Notes: a model not told the origin generated them from the letters alone. A stretch of DNA of 64,000 nucleotides from Acheta domesticus (GCA_031308135.1 JAHLJT010000631.1:220885584-220949583); one strand, 5' to 3'. Shown: positions 11,101 to 23,521, numbered from the stretch's first letter. A program made the numbers and translations.

Positions 11101-12934
11101 ACAGAATTGCTATAATACTTGAATGACCTCCGAGAAATATCCCTACTTAATATATTTGCACAAAGGGTTGTAAGGGCTTTAGGTTGCGTATGTTTCTGAA
11201 ACATTGTTCTCGAAAATCACATTTGTAGAGAATTCATCACATCCTTATAATAGTTTAAAAAAACACCGAATATGTGCAACGTCCAGCATAAATAAATATT
11301 TTAAAAAATTAAATGAAAGAGAAGAAACAAATATCTAATTAATTAAGAGTGAAGAGTTCATGGTATTGAATGATAGTGTAATGAACGCGTTTTTCATTTT
11401 GTATTTCTATTACATTTTAAAGCATAGTAAACTAAAGGCGGTGCAGCTATAAGTTTACGCCTTATCAAAATGTCGCCTAAAACCATTTGGATTGACAAAG
11501 TCTGGTCTAAAGATTTGTGAATGGTGTGGGGGAAGGAGTCGAGGGTTTCTCGATTTCTTGAATTGTTTTTCGTGATTAAGTTAGCGATTAAGAGCTGAAA
11601 ACAAGGACAATTGACATTGTGTGATAAGTCTGTGCAGGAGGATTATCTTGTAGCCCTGTATTTATAGAGAAATCTAGGAGGCAAATTTCTGATGGAGAGC
11701 TATACGTGTCCCTAAAAGCATGTTATAGCATGTCCCTAAAAGCATGTGCTAGAGATACCATAGTAGACTGGTCAACAGGAATTAATCTCGAAAATTATAT
11801 ACGATGATATTCAAACTATTTTTATTATATTATCGTGATTCAATATGCAAACCTACACAATAAAAAAATTATTATACAAACGGATTTTCCTTGATTGATG
11901 AAGACCGAAAAAGATTTTATATTTATATTAACTACCTGTTATAATTAACCATTTGTTATGCTTATAATTCAGAATTAAGTCAGTATGTTCTTCCGCTATT
12001 CTTAAGAGTGTTCCACATGCTTCGCAAACTGCACTTCCTTGAGCATGTGGAAATCGTAGCCAGTCAAACTGGTTCAACTGGTATCTCGACTTGTCCGTCA
12101 CGTCATCCAGGAATTCGTTCAAATAAATTTCAATAAAGACTCACATTTAGACCGAGTGATTTTATTGCAAACTAATGTTAACGGTATCAAAATAATGGAT
12201 ATTATTATTGTTGTTGAAATTATTAATACTATTATTAATACTATTATTACCAACTGCATTTATACCCAGCATTTTGTAAAGTATTAATTTCTTCTATTAA
12301 ATGAGAAGCTAATATATGCAGGACGTTTTGAATAGATGAGTTAATAACTAAAAATAGCAATAGCATAGTGAAACAACCCTTGGTTTGGAGTTTATTTTCG
12401 TAATTAATGAAAATGAAATTGAGATGACCACTGTAGACCTAATACAAAATTAAAGGAGAGAAGTCTAAAGTCTAATGGTGATTTCTTTGCTTCCAGACTG
12501 TGGCAAGTTGACATTACCAAGTTTTCGCATTCAAATTATAATTCCATTTTTAAAATACGTTTATAATAAACTTATTAATCATAAGAAATGCACAGAAGAG
12601 AAGTTCATCAATAGCAATATGTAATATTTCACTGTCTATTACTCTCCCCACCCTAGGATAGTTTTCTATATTACCCTTATAACCGTCTTGTATATGGAGT
12701 CTTCTATATGCAGTTGAAGTCATGTTTGATTTTTTATTTGAAAAGGAAGTTTCTTTATAGAGAGAGATGAAAAGACGAAAATATGAGGCGCAAGATGAAA
12801 GGAATGAGCAGAATGTAGAATGACTTCCGAACCCAATTCAAAGATGGATTCATATACCAGGTTAGGATAGTGCGGGATAGCTTCATCGTGTATTAACATC
12901 ACTTCACGCTGCCTTGTTCATATACGTATTATAG
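11101..12934. other. No gene recognised
   Basis: AT-rich. Small local duplications only: a 21-bp tandem repeat of TGTCCCTAAAAGCATG (about 11708-11748) and a (TATTATTAATAC)n stretch at about 12222-12250. Short minus frames at 11928-12122 and 12720-12902 have no recognisable features. Confidence 0.45.
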
Positions 12935-13760
12935 AGAATGTATTGTAACGCTGCAGCGAAAAGAATATTTTTTCAATACTCGTTTAATAAGTGATACTGA
13001 AAAAATTAATTTCTCTTTCTGGAATACGTTGTCAAATAAAACTTTCTCGAATACGTAATGTAGACAGAAACCATGTTTTGCAGCTGTTTGATGCCGGAAA
13101 TGTGATTTTCGATAAAATCTCAAACTGTCCGTCTGTGAACTACACCACCGTCTACACTGCAGTACTTTTATCAAAATTTGCATTCTCCGTTGGATCTAGC
13201 TGATGTCGCTGTCCCTCGAACTTGAAATGGATATTTCAATTTCTGCATTTTACTTTATCTACATCGCAATTTCTTTCAGAATAAAACTTATTCTTCAAAA
13301 GTAGATCTTTAATTAATGGCATTTGATCCTTTTTAAATAAGTGTCCTTTTCCGTCTTTTGGGGTAAAATAGAGGATTTTAAAAAAGTTACATAAATATTT
13401 TTTTTCATAAAAAGAGCTCTAATTTTTTCATTAAAAGTGTAGTATGAATAGTGCACAATGCACTGAATAACTATTCATAAGCTATATTTGGATTAAAACT
13501 TCTGATTTTCTTAAAAAATCACACATGTTTGTTAATATCTCGCACTTCGATAATTAATATTTAGTACATCACATGTGTATTTTATATTTTAAAGCTTTTA
13601 TGAGAACAAATATTTCAAATAATTAATCATGAAGTTTTTCGGTATCTCAAAAGTTTTCCTGCGCAATTCTAGGATCCTTTTCTCATTTTCACAAACGTTC
13701 AAACGACATTTTCTCAAAAACAAATTTTTCCACAAATATTTCCGTATAAAAGAGGTTCAA
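12935..13760 (+). repeat. Family R copy, diverged
   Basis: Landmarks include ATTGTAACGCTGCAGCGAAAA, GTAGACAGAAACCATGTTTTGC, TGTCCGTCTGTGAACTACACC and GCTGATGTCGCTGTCCCTCGAACTTGAAATGG. The (GTCC)n site is reduced to a single TGTCCGTCTGTG. The distal part breaks up after about 13700. Confidence 0.6.
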
Positions 13761-14421
13761 CTCTTCTACGATACCTCCAAACTCTCATTTCAATTCAATG
13801 ATTAGGGTACCGACTAATAGAAAAATATGAAACAAAGTATGATCGTGTATCATATCAGTACATTAATCTTTCCATAATATATATTTTATGACCGGTAAGG
13901 GTGCGTGAGATATGTGAGCAACCTGTCTTTGTAATTGAACTGGCTTTCTACATCCAGATCACTCCTACAGCACCGATATGGGGCCTACGGTCATGCACCA
14001 GGGTCATATATTTAACGGTACAGGACCGAGATGACCAAACGTGCTACTTGAGTATGATGTTCGGTGCGAGCTGAGGGGCTTATCACTGAGAATTGTCTCA
14101 ATGGGACTATTAGTTACCGCGGGATTTCTCTTAGGCACATATTTACAGCAACCAGGTAGGCGATGAACGAAAACGAAAAGATTCAAAACAACTGGTACGA
14201 GAAAGTCTGTGGCATTGTGTGGCATTCTGATGGGCAAGGTCATAGGCCATTCGAGGTCAAGGAAGAGCAATGCAGCTTCAGCTGTGCGCGCGGGTCCGGA
14301 AGCACTACTGAAACGGTAGCACACGTGGTCTCCGATTACGCAACGCCCCGCAGGCGCGTCAACGCGACCGTGTCGAGGCGCTCCTCAAGGACGCCAAGGG
14401 AAAGAGCCATGGTGCTGTCGG
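13761..14421. other. Possible LINE zinc-knuckle remnant, otherwise unassigned
   Basis: Plus-strand frame 14163-14474 contains CARGSGSTTETVAHVV followed by PRRRV, which faintly resembles the C-terminal Cys/His knuckle region (ETxxHxxxxC...RR) of some non-LTR retrotransposons. No other domain is present and a key Cys is missing. I would not name it without a protein search. Confidence 0.2.
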
Positions 14422-14725
14422 AGAGCTGTAGCTACTTTGCAGCATCAAGGTCAGTCACTGTGTGGAGAACCTAGCGCCTGGCTGCTCTAAGAAGTACTTT
14501 TTCATTGTTTCCTCGAGTAATTCCAGGCAAATACCAGAAAAGTTCCTTAACAACAAACGGGGGAAGGACCGCGTGCTAACTTTTCTTCCTCATCCTCCTT
14601 GCCTCCTCTTTCCTTAGACACATACGAAGTACATGCACAACCCTAGCACTCTTGCCAGGAGACCAGTAGGAGGCTTACAGCTTGTCCCGATTGGGGAGTT
14701 GCCCCATTGGGGAGATACCTGGAAG
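14422..14725 (+). mobile_element. SINE-A copy 3, strongly degraded
   Basis: GAGAGCTGTAGCTAC aligns with the SINE-A head, CCTAGCGCCTGGCTGCTCT with its CTAGCGGCCGGCTG(T/A)TCT core, and GGAGCTTACAGCTTGTCCC-like sequence with its GAGCTTAGAGCTTGTCCC part (about 14671). The 3' tail is lost. 14726-15062 has nothing recognised. Confidence 0.5.
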
Positions 14726-15077
14726 GAAATCTAACCGCGAACCGTGGATTATTATTGTTGTGGATGATTATCCCTTTTCTCGCATTACCATTGTGGATTA
14801 CCACAAGATATCTGAATTTATGGAATAATCAGTTTACGAACTACAAAATTGTTTTCATTGCTTTATTACGTTGCTCTTCTCGATAAATTTCCAATGGACA
14901 ATTACCACAATTGACGAGCTTTTTTCCAAAACTCGATAAATGCAAAATTGATAAATGCATTTATGTGTTTTTGCTAAAATCTGGTAATTTTGAATGCTTA
15001 GACCTGACGTTTACTCTAGAATTTGTCGAGTTTGGATAAAACTCGATTTCAGGGATTATGAAATGGGTCAAAAGGTG

Positions 15078-15396
15078 AAGTCGTAGGCTTCCGCGGCCGG
15101 AGTCATGTGGATGATCTTGGTTGTCCGGGTGACGTCGCGTCGAAGGCTGTGTTGCCGACGTTTCGACCATCTTATCGTGGTCTTCCTCAGGGCTGGTATT
15201 ACCAGCCCTGAGGAAGACCACTATAAGATTGTATTACCAGCCCTGAGGAAGATCACGATAAGATTGTATTACCAGCCCTGAGGAAGATCACGATAAGATT
15301 GTATTACCAGCCCTGAGGAAGACCACGATAAGATGGTCGAAACGTCGGCAACACAGCCTTCGACGCGGCGTCACCCGGACAGCCAAGATCATCCAC
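15078..15396 (-). mobile_element. Palindromic Penelope-like element, 15-bp TSD
   Basis: ATGGGTCAAAAGGTG is duplicated exactly at 15063-15077 and 15397-15411. In minus orientation the element begins GTGGATGATCTTGGCTGTCC and ends CACATGACTCCGGCCGCGG...ACGACTT. Its right arm (about 15306-15396) is the reverse complement of its left arm (about 15104-15200). Between them lie four 35-bp units. The same unit on the plus strand reads CCTGAGGAAGACCACGATAAG, followed in the last unit by GGTCGAAACGTC. No protein is encoded. Confidence 0.75.
15201..15340 (+). repeat. 35-bp tandem repeat, four units, within the Penelope-like element
   Basis: Units starting ACCAGCCCTGAGGAAGA at 15201, 15236, 15271 and 15306. 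The first three end in AAGATTGTATT; the last diverges into AAGATGGTCGAAACGTCGG, the sequence found once in the related insertion at 10.9 kb (on the other strand). Only one or two substitutions separate the units, so the expansion is recent. Confidence 0.85.
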
Positions 15397-15545
15397 ATGG
15401 GTCAAAAGGTGTCTAAACGATGTATAACCTATATCGAATTTCATTTGCATTTATCGGGTTTTCAAAAAACTCTTCTCAATTATTACATGATTCGTCTTCT
15501 TAAGTCTTGCACATTGTACGCTTAGTTACAATCGGCTCTGACAGC

Positions 15546-16030
15546 TTACAGACAAAGGTGTCTGGGGGCATCAACCGATGTAACTGCAGTGCCTTTGACA
15601 GAGAGGACCTAGGGTTCTTGTCCCAACGGTAGCAGGATTTTCGAGTCTAGTTAGACAGCTGGGTCGAATTCATTCGCAGTCTAGAGGAGGTTTCTAGCGG
15701 CCGGCTGATCTGATCGGTAGTTTTCCGCGGTTTCTCGTATTAACACCATGCGAATACCGGAGCAGTACCCTAACAAAAGGGACCACGGACCGCGCCCGAT
15801 CTTTCCTTCCCCTTCCTCGTCCTATCCTCGCCCCTTACTTACACACGCTCACATGCACTACACTAATCCTACTTGTCGGGAAATCAGTCAGGAGCTTAGA
15901 TTTTGTCTCGGCTGCGGCGGTGCCCCGCTGGTGGGAGATGGCTGAGTAACGAAAATCCCCGCAAGCCAATGTAGGTGGGCTCCGGATCTCACCAGCTAGC
16001 GAGGGAAGATCATCGCCACCTTCCTGCGAG
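15546..16030 (+). mobile_element. SINE-A copy 4
   Basis: GGGGGCATCAACCGATGTAACTGC and GACCTAGGGTTCTTGTCCC give a degraded box A and a box B with one change. The body matches other copies (TCTAGCGGCCGGCTG, GTTTCTCGTATTAACACCATG, GGAGCTTAGATTTTGTCTCGG, GGAAGATCATCGCCACCTTCC). The AATC tail is absent. The long minus frame that overlaps 15835-16269 reads through the SINE and has no recognised domain. Confidence 0.7.
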
Positions 16031-18236
16031 ACAAATGTGTAGACGTAGAGAGCAATAGGGGATACTTCGTTCGGTAAGGCTTGCATTTGGAAGTCATGGA
16101 GATCATTTGGGGTATATGCCGGACACAAACATACGCTAGCAGCACATGGAAATGACCAGCCTGTTGAAATGCAAGTCGTCGAGTGAGGAGACAATAATAT
16201 AATATAAGCCACATCGCTAGTAGGATTAAGGACAATCGGTGCCACACATTCAATCGGATTCACGCGCACTTCGTTTAACTCACCTATTTGAAGAGCTGTG
16301 TCTCGTAGTGTAGTGTGAAGATTGATTCCTAAAGGTTTATAATAAATAACTTTTAATGATCATAATAAAATTAAAAGTTATTCGAAAAGGACTCATCTGA
16401 GAGAAAGAAGCAAAGGAGTGCAAAAGAAACGAATCAGCTAATAATGACAACATTTCTGTGGTTCACAAATTTTATCCTAAGTATTTTTGTATTTGGCATT
16501 TTGGGTCTAATGTCCAACTGTGTCGGCTAGCTAACAGTGTGCCCATGCCTAGGTCTAGGTTAAATCCCACGCTTGAGAGGCAAGCGAGATATGTGGACCA
16601 ACATGACTTATTCCCTTCACCGTAACTAGCGAACTCCGCCCGCCTGTGCTTTTCTTCGTCACACAGCTACATCAACTGAGACGATTTTAAAGGAAAGCTA
16701 CAGCTCAATTTTTGTCTCTACCGGGAATCGAATCCGTGATCACACCAATTTGGTTCTATTATTATTTAAATTATTTTCTCCGGCAGTGAAATGACGACCG
16801 ACATCATCAAGTTCAGAGGAACCGGCCCCAACTATCAATGGTTTCCCACTCACTGGACATTCAATTAAGATCATAGCGATATCTCGTCTGTATGAATGTG
16901 TAGAGAGAACTCAGAAGACTTGCTTGGCATTACCCATACAAATTTTCTTCCCCGACTGTCTACCTTCCCCCTCCCTGATAGAATAAACAGTTGAAGGTAA
17001 AATCTCGCAGCGAGCACTGAGTACAACATTCCAAACACATCTTCATTGGTGCGAAAACTTCGACAGATCTTCGAATGAAAGATTATAGAATTTTAAGTCT
17101 TTAAAAGAGTTTGTCTTGAGAGGTACTTGTTAGTCTATCACAGTCGATAAGCAGGAATTTATTATAATAAAATAAAATCCATCACTTCAGGCAAACGAAG
17201 ACACTATTCTTCCCAGGCCAAGAATTTAGACAGTCATGCATAACATGGAAATGTAGATTTGACTTTGTTTTCCCAGAGGTTCACATTTGCTTTAAAAACT
17301 CTAGTGACCAATTTTGTAACCAAATATCCCTACTCTACCGAATTTCTCCAAGCCATGGGTCAAAAAACGTCGCGCGGATATTAGTAGCATGAACATTCTG
17401 AAACACACAGTTCCATACTGTTAAAGTGAATTGAGTCAGCTTCAGAAATTCAGAAGTTATGAGCTATTTCTTTCTTACAGGTGGAATATTAACGTGCATT
17501 CATCCTGTTGGAACTGCTTTTAATTCATGTATCTATCTGGTTGGGAGCCTACACAAAATAAATGATCATGCTACGCAACTTCTGAGAGCGAAGTTTGTCA
17601 TCTCGAAAGAGACAAACGAAATTATTATGAAAATATGGAACAAGGAAAGCGTAAGGAGACTTGGCTCATAAATAAAACAAAATGCAAGCACCTGCGTGTC
17701 AACTGAAAATATAAACACTTCCTCGATTACCAATCTGTGTCCGGCATGACAGTAATTAAGAAGCGTTGAGCTAATGACCAGCATTCTGTCTGAAATTGTT
17801 TGTAGGTGGCTCAGAAAGAAAATTGCGTAGTTACTTGTCGCCGAGGCACATTGGTAATTTAAGACGTTTCCACAACACAGTGGTTTTCCTCAAACCAAGC
17901 ACTTTTTTCATGTTGTTGAAACAACATAAGCTTCTCTTTTTCCCACCCCTCCCAAGTAATATTTCCCACATTATCATATGTAGCTTAAATGTAATTATTA
18001 ACAAAAATATCCATTAGTTTTTTCAAGGTTTGTCCATGCGTAAATAGATAATGGATAAAATCATATTGGCTAGTATTTAATTTTTTAAAATAAATTGAGA
18101 GATTTCGAATACCCCGAGCCCCATTCCATTATTCCGTCCAATTACACAAGGAGTTCTGTCAAGGAATGTGAACTTTCAGACATGTAATTGTGAACAGTTT
18201 GGTGACTTTGCAGGTCATGCTAAAATCTCAATATCT
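16031..18236. other. No gene recognised; one isolated box-B-like site
   Basis: Minus-strand GATTCGATTCCCGGTAGAG at about 16706-16724 resembles a Pol III box B, but no box A or cloverleaf can be matched around it. The rest is AT-rich intronic or intergenic sequence. Confidence 0.4.
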
Positions 18237-18379
18237 TTAAGATCCTGTTGAACCATTGACGTCTAGTGCTATCGTACTGCGGGGTATCATTCGGTATTCA
18301 CTGCAGAAAAGTCCTTAAATGTGGCCAGAAGATATCACGTATGTTCACTCAGTTCTTGAAGTTGTGAGGGGAGCTGACG
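18237..18379 (+). repeat. Dispersed ~143-bp direct repeat, copy a
   Basis: It begins TTAAGATCCTGTTGAACCAT and runs through GGGGTATCATTCGGTATTCA to GTGAGGGGAGCTGA. The partner lies 1.26 kb downstream in the same orientation. No inverted ends and no coding frame. It could be a pair of solo terminal repeats or an unnamed short repeat. 18380-19498 between them shows nothing recognised. Confidence 0.6.
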
Positions 18380-19498
18380 TTGGCCCATGACCGATACTGG
18401 AGTGTACCATTTACTGGTACTGTAGTGTCTAGGCTATTGGAAATGTAATTAGCATATCTTTGTTACAAATTTTGAAACGTTTTTATACATCTAAGGAAAA
18501 TAGTTACATTATTGCTGTTTCATTTGAAATTGATTCTTACACATAAATAAAAAGGTGTTTGATTTTACTTTTTCGACAATGAAATCAACACTGCAAGATG
18601 GAGTGTTTGTTTCTGTGTACGTTGGATGGGTTACTTTCATGAAGGGATGGACTATTTGATTTTGATCAAAAAGTATTTTTTATTTGACTGTAGGACGCCC
18701 TTTTTTATCAATATCTATTGTCAGTTCCAATGTCCTCTTACATCTTGTATTTCTATTTTGTAAATAATATTTTGAATATCTTCATCAGTCAATCAGAATC
18801 AGGAGGAATAATGGACATGCTAAAATAATTTTCTTCAAAATATTCATTTTTACTGACCTCATTTTCTAACCAAGCAACAATTTCATCAATGGTAAATCTC
18901 ATGAAATATAGATCTGCTTCTGATTGCTAGAAATCATTACTGATCGTAAAATTGGTGATCTTTCAATGTTTCACTACGTATACTAGAGGAATAAAATGAC
19001 AAATAAAATGTGAAAATGACGTTAAGCTGTATAAATCATTAAATTACTATCTACGGCATAAAATCCTCCAACATTATGCATTTATACACGACGTAAAATA
19101 AGTTATCCTTGTATGACAGCACGGTGTATTGCTGGTAAGCTAACTACATCCGGTCTATGTCCCAAAAATGGATCGCAATATATTACGCTCTCTGTATCAA
19201 ACCAAGAATTAGTTGAAATCAAAAATGGAATGTACGTTTATACTTAACACAAATAGGAAAATACTTACAAGCACGTACTCCCGCCAGTGTCTCTCAGAGA
19301 CACTTATATTTATCAACATGGAAACCAAATATTCATCAAATTAAAAAAATATTTTGCATAAACTAATATTTCCTCATTAAAAGTCGTTACATTGTCTCTT
19401 ATAATCAAATATCTTATATTTTTTGCAAAATTACAAAATTGTTCATGTAGTTGAATTCAAGAAAGCATCCCAAAAGTGGGACATGGCCAGTAATGGGT

Positions 19499-19636
19499 TA
19501 AGATCCTGTTGAACCATTGACGTCTATCGCTGTCGTACTGTGGGGTATCACTCGGTATATATTGCAGAAAAATCCTTAAACGGGAACGGAAGATTTCACG
19601 TACGTTCACTCAGTTCAAGCTGTGAGGGGAGCTGAT
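19499..19636 (+). repeat. Dispersed ~143-bp direct repeat, copy b
   Basis: Same sequence as 18237-18379 with roughly 15 percent differences by eye and a few small gaps: TTAAGATCCTGTTGAACCAT, GGGGTATCACTCGGTATA, GTGAGGGGAGCTGA. Confidence 0.6.
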
Positions 19637-22294
19637 ATTGAATCGCGTTCAACTTCAAACGTGTTCTAGAATGATTAATGATGACCGACATCCACATAAA
19701 TCTAGGATTAGGGCCAGACTACTTATACGGTGAATGGCCAATAGAGAGTCACATTCTTATATGTCCATCACTGCTTAATGAGAAACATTATTCCTTTAAT
19801 GAGAAACATTATTACTCCAACAGATAACACTATCTCCGGGGCTTATGAATTTTGTACCGTGGAATATGCTGAAGATGAAAAGGTGCTAATTGAAATCACT
19901 GGGGTGTATTGGGCGTCATGAACGCTGTTTTCATTTAATCACCTTCAGATGATGCCCTGGGACATTAAAAAATCGTAAAGTACGTTTGAAACTTGTCGAT
20001 ATCACAAATCCCAGCCCACGGTTCACATTACTGAGCATCTGGGGAGCCATCCACAACCAGCTTCGTGCATACTTCGAATATTTAAACCCCTCAGTCCAGT
20101 GCAAATGCTGATTCTGCTCTCGCTGTGGGTGAGCTACCACACCCAGGTATGTAGGGGCAGTGTCAACTGTTCCATTCTGGAAATTAAGGATCTGTTTTGT
20201 CGTAAGAGGAATTTTCTAGCGAATCAGTAAAGCTAATATGTGTCACGAAGATCGCACGGTCGCCACCTTTTACACTTCTTGTGAACTATGATATCCTTAT
20301 CTGAATATATCGAGCGTTTCTGAGTATTTTTAGTGATGAAGTGTAATATTACCAACTAATTTCAAATAATACAAATCAAATGTATTTTAAATTAGCCATT
20401 TGCCTGTTTCATAAAATATATAAACATTTTCCAAAATATAAAAACTCCTTACAATCACCTACAAAGTAATTCAATTACTACAACCATCTGATTTCTTAAT
20501 GGAGAATCAAATCTGCAGGATTAAAACAGTGTGTGAACATTAAAACAAATCTTCCCAGTTAAAACATTGAGTAAACAGAATATTTGACATATTTAGTCAA
20601 CGAAGAAAATTGTAAATAAGTACCTTGTTCTCCGAGTCTTGAAGGGGAACCTTGAAGTTTCGTTCCCACGCCTGAAAGAAAGAAAAACACATTTCAAAGT
20701 ACAAAACATGCATAACAATGTCATAAATCAATGATTCAATTATCAATTTGTCGGAGGGTAGAAATTCCCATTTCAAAATAATAAATAATGTATCAAAACT
20801 GAGTTGTAGCATATTTGAGTTTTCTGAAGTGACACCTACTGACACTAGTAACAAGCCTTTGCATAATTAAGTTCTCGTTTGGAAAGAATAATGAATTCAA
20901 GAAATACAGGTATAATTACCACATTTATTTTGTTTTTCCTGGTTTGCCCTGACCCCTTCTGGGAAATGCTAGAACGTTATTTCCGCGTTCGTGAGACCAC
21001 CTAACAAGACGTAAGTTTAAATATATATATATATATATAATCATTATAATAATATATTTATATTATATTAATGCGAGTATCTGTCAATAATATTTAATGA
21101 CAATTTCTATGCATACGTTTTGTTGTATGTAATTAGGCTGAAGAGTGAGCAATCTTCATGGAGCAATGAAACAAATCGACATGCAACTAAATAAGCAATA
21201 ATAATGGTTCCCAAGGTGTAACGCGGACATTTGATATTCGTTTAATCACGAATTGGTTGATGGAATTTTTATTGTTTTCAGCGCCTCAGTGTTATTGCAT
21301 TGGGATGTAAATTTTCGAAATCCTCTTTTAGATGGGATTACATAAGTCATTTCAAACTGCAGATTGGTCTTAATGCAACAAATGTTAGCGGACGAGGATG
21401 GACTCATGTGCCCGAAATATGAACAGAGAGCTCTTTCATATGAATGATAATTCCTGCTGCAAAATAAAATAAATAAATGTAACTTAAATTATAAATAAAT
21501 TAATAATTATTATTGGCCAATACCACGAAACTACGAAGTTCAACGAGAAGGAAACCCTTCGCTTTGGAAAGATGCAAGCTAAATTTCGGATTTTTTAGTT
21601 GTCTTGCTCCCCTTTACACACAATCTAAAATAGTTTCTGAAGAGCAAGTTTAGAATTTTTCAAAATCAAAAACATTAAGAAATTGCATACGCAATTCGTA
21701 TTGCTCAGTAACGTGAATGGCATACTCACTCACGGATTATAACATTATTTTTATTATCCATCTAGTCAGTTCTCTCGGAATATGATCATTCCGCAATCAA
21801 TTGCATTGTGTTTATTTAATTCCTAACCTGTTAATTTAGTCCCTGAATACTCTCACTTATGGTGTAGTTGGCCAAATTTTTAGCTCAACGATTCCAGAAC
21901 GCACCCACTGTGTATTGAACTTTCTTCTTCAAAAATTGTATGATTTATTCACTGTCCCTTAAAATATTGTTCACGGATATTACTTCATATTTATTTCTAT
22001 TTTATATTTTATTTAGATACAGCATTACTAAAATCAAAACCTAGTCTTTCATTTGACAATCATTCGTACATTCAGAATCGTTATTACCCCAAGAAATAAG
22101 TAAATTGAACTGAAATACAAAAACAATGAAAACACTGTACAATGCTTAATTAATTACTCTCAATGCACAATATACAAAAGAATATAAGAATACATATCCG
22201 AACGAAACATCTGTTGGATATTCAAATAAATCCTACGTTACCGAAAATTCACCCGAGCGATTTGGTGGACCGGAGTCTACCACCTTCCCATCAC
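19637..22294. other. Intron/intergenic, no gene recognised
   Basis: AT-rich DNA with a short (AT)n at about 21022-21040. Minus frames at 19931-20140 and 20597-20854 have no recognised domain. If gene 2 is read correctly, this is part of its first intron. Confidence 0.4.
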
Positions 22295-22370
22295 CTGTTA
22301 TCGCTGGATCTGCGGCGGCGCCGGCGATCATCATCCACACGGCGAGGGACAGTGCGCTGCAGCGTGCCAT
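22295..22370 (-). CDS. Signal-peptide first exon of gene 2 (secreted inhibitor precursor)
   Basis: The ATG at 22370-22368 lies in GCCGCCGCCATGG, a strong Kozak context, which is why I chose it over the upstream in-frame Met codons of a longer GC-rich frame. It encodes 25 residues: MARC, a hydrophobic core LSLAVWMMIAGAAA, then DPAIT. This is a typical secretion signal with cleavage likely after the Ala run. The exon ends in phase 1 at AACAG|GTGATG, a plausible donor. The same phase opens every pacifastin exon in the window, and the next such exon downstream on this strand is at 4652, so I infer a secreted pacifastin precursor whose ~17.6-kb first intron separates the two. What is seen: signal peptide, donor, phase. 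What is inferred: the link to 4529-4652. It could instead belong to another secreted protein. Confidence 0.6.
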
Positions 22371-22650
22371 GGCGGCGGCACCGGCAGCAGCGGCGGCGGC
22401 CACTGCGTAACTGCAGCTGTTCCTTTCAAGGCGGCATGCAGCGCCACCGCCACCGCCAGCACCTTCCCGCCGCCCGCGCCTTCTCTCACCACGGCCAGGC
22501 AACCGGTCGCTTTCGCCGGTGCTGTTTTTCATTCGGCCCGGAGCGCCGCCGTATCGTCGACCGCGCCCTTCTTTCGATGGCGCCCGCGACCGGCCTCGAG
22601 GGCTCGGCGGCGGCATTGCCGGTGCCTGTGCAGCGTCGCTGATGTAATGG
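22371..22650 (-). promoter_or_regulatory. GC/CpG-rich 5' region of gene 2
   Basis: About 280 bp of very GC-rich, CpG-dense sequence immediately upstream of the signal-peptide ATG, in an otherwise AT-rich setting. It most likely holds the 5' UTR and core promoter. No TATA box is evident. A MITE begins only 27 bp beyond it. Long open frames on both strands here follow from the composition. Confidence 0.45.
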
Positions 22651-22676
22651 ATTTTCCACTCTAGCTAGTACGAGTA

Positions 22677-23137
22677 TTACTCGTTCATTTTACATTTGCA
22701 GACGGCAGAATTAGGAACTAAAGTTGTTTTGAAAGTGAAGGCCCGAACACAAAACCGGGAATATACGAATGGTCCCGATATCAATCAGCATCTAACCAAT
22801 CAGCTGTCTCCAAAGGCCGCACAAATGCAACGGACACATGCCTTTCTGACAGTGAGCTGGAGTCGCGCCCTTAAGTGATTAAAGTAATATACTATAAAAT
22901 AGATCACACCACACGCTATTCACAACATTCACGTACAATATTTTTATTTCTTCTTTGCACTTATCTACTGCTTAATGGTTATGTTCTTGCCCCGCCGGGT
23001 TTCTGTGTGCTGCTAACCGCCATCTATATATTAAACGGTCGCTATTTGCCGCAGACGCGTGCTTCTCATTCAGTCGGCGGTGACCTCATGTAAACAGATC
23101 GCAGCGCTCCGTCTACAAATGTAAAGTGAACGAGTAA
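22677..23137 (+). mobile_element. MITE-C copy 1, 461 bp, TA target
   Basis: Terminal inverted repeats of about 30 bp: left TTACTCGTTCATTTTACATT followed by TGCAGACGG, right the inverse of CCGTCTACAAATGTAAAGTG followed by AACGAGTAA. TA dinucleotides flank both ends (22675-22676 and 23138-23139), as for Tc1/mariner-mobilised elements. A second, inverted copy is at 27701-28209. A 72-codon plus frame (22875-23093) has a counterpart in copy 2. Confidence 0.85.
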
Positions 23138-23144
23138 TACGTCG

Positions 23145-23521
23145 ATTTGATTGATTGATTAGTGGTTCCAGGCGCTTCAATTGCTAACGTCGTCACTACT
23201 CCCGTAATTTTAGTGCATTTTTCTGAGGGAGGTGGCGGAGATCATCTCCAGCTGGATGGTGAGATCAGGCGTCGATGATCGGCTAGCGGGGTTCTCCCTA
23301 CCCAGGTATCACCCACCAGCTGACCAACGCCTCAGCGAGGTCAAGCTCTAAGCTCCCGTCCGGTCTTTTGTCATGTGTGGTGGTGTAGTGCAAGGGAGTG
23401 TGAAAGGGGTAAGGATAGAGGCAGGAAGAGGAAGGAAAGATCGTGCGGTTACCCGTTTCTTAGGGTATTGCTCCAGCCTGGTGTTGATCGGAGAAACCAC
23501 GGAAAACTATCGATCAGTCAA
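23145..23521 (-). mobile_element. SINE-A copy 5a, inverted
   Basis: It opens with the reversed AATC tail (GATTTGATTGATTGATT) and the family 3' end, then the core GGTGAGATCAGGCGTCGATG and GGTGTTGATCGGAGAAACCACGGAAAACT. It stops at about 23521, where a plus-strand segment of the same family begins. Confidence 0.75.

Noticed and set aside
14163..14474. LINE C-terminal zinc knuckle
   Set aside because: Only a faint ETVAHVV...RRR resemblance; kept as a low-confidence note.
15835..16269. 144-codon minus frame
   Set aside because: Half of it crosses SINE-A copy 4, and the unique half shows no recognised motif despite several Cys.
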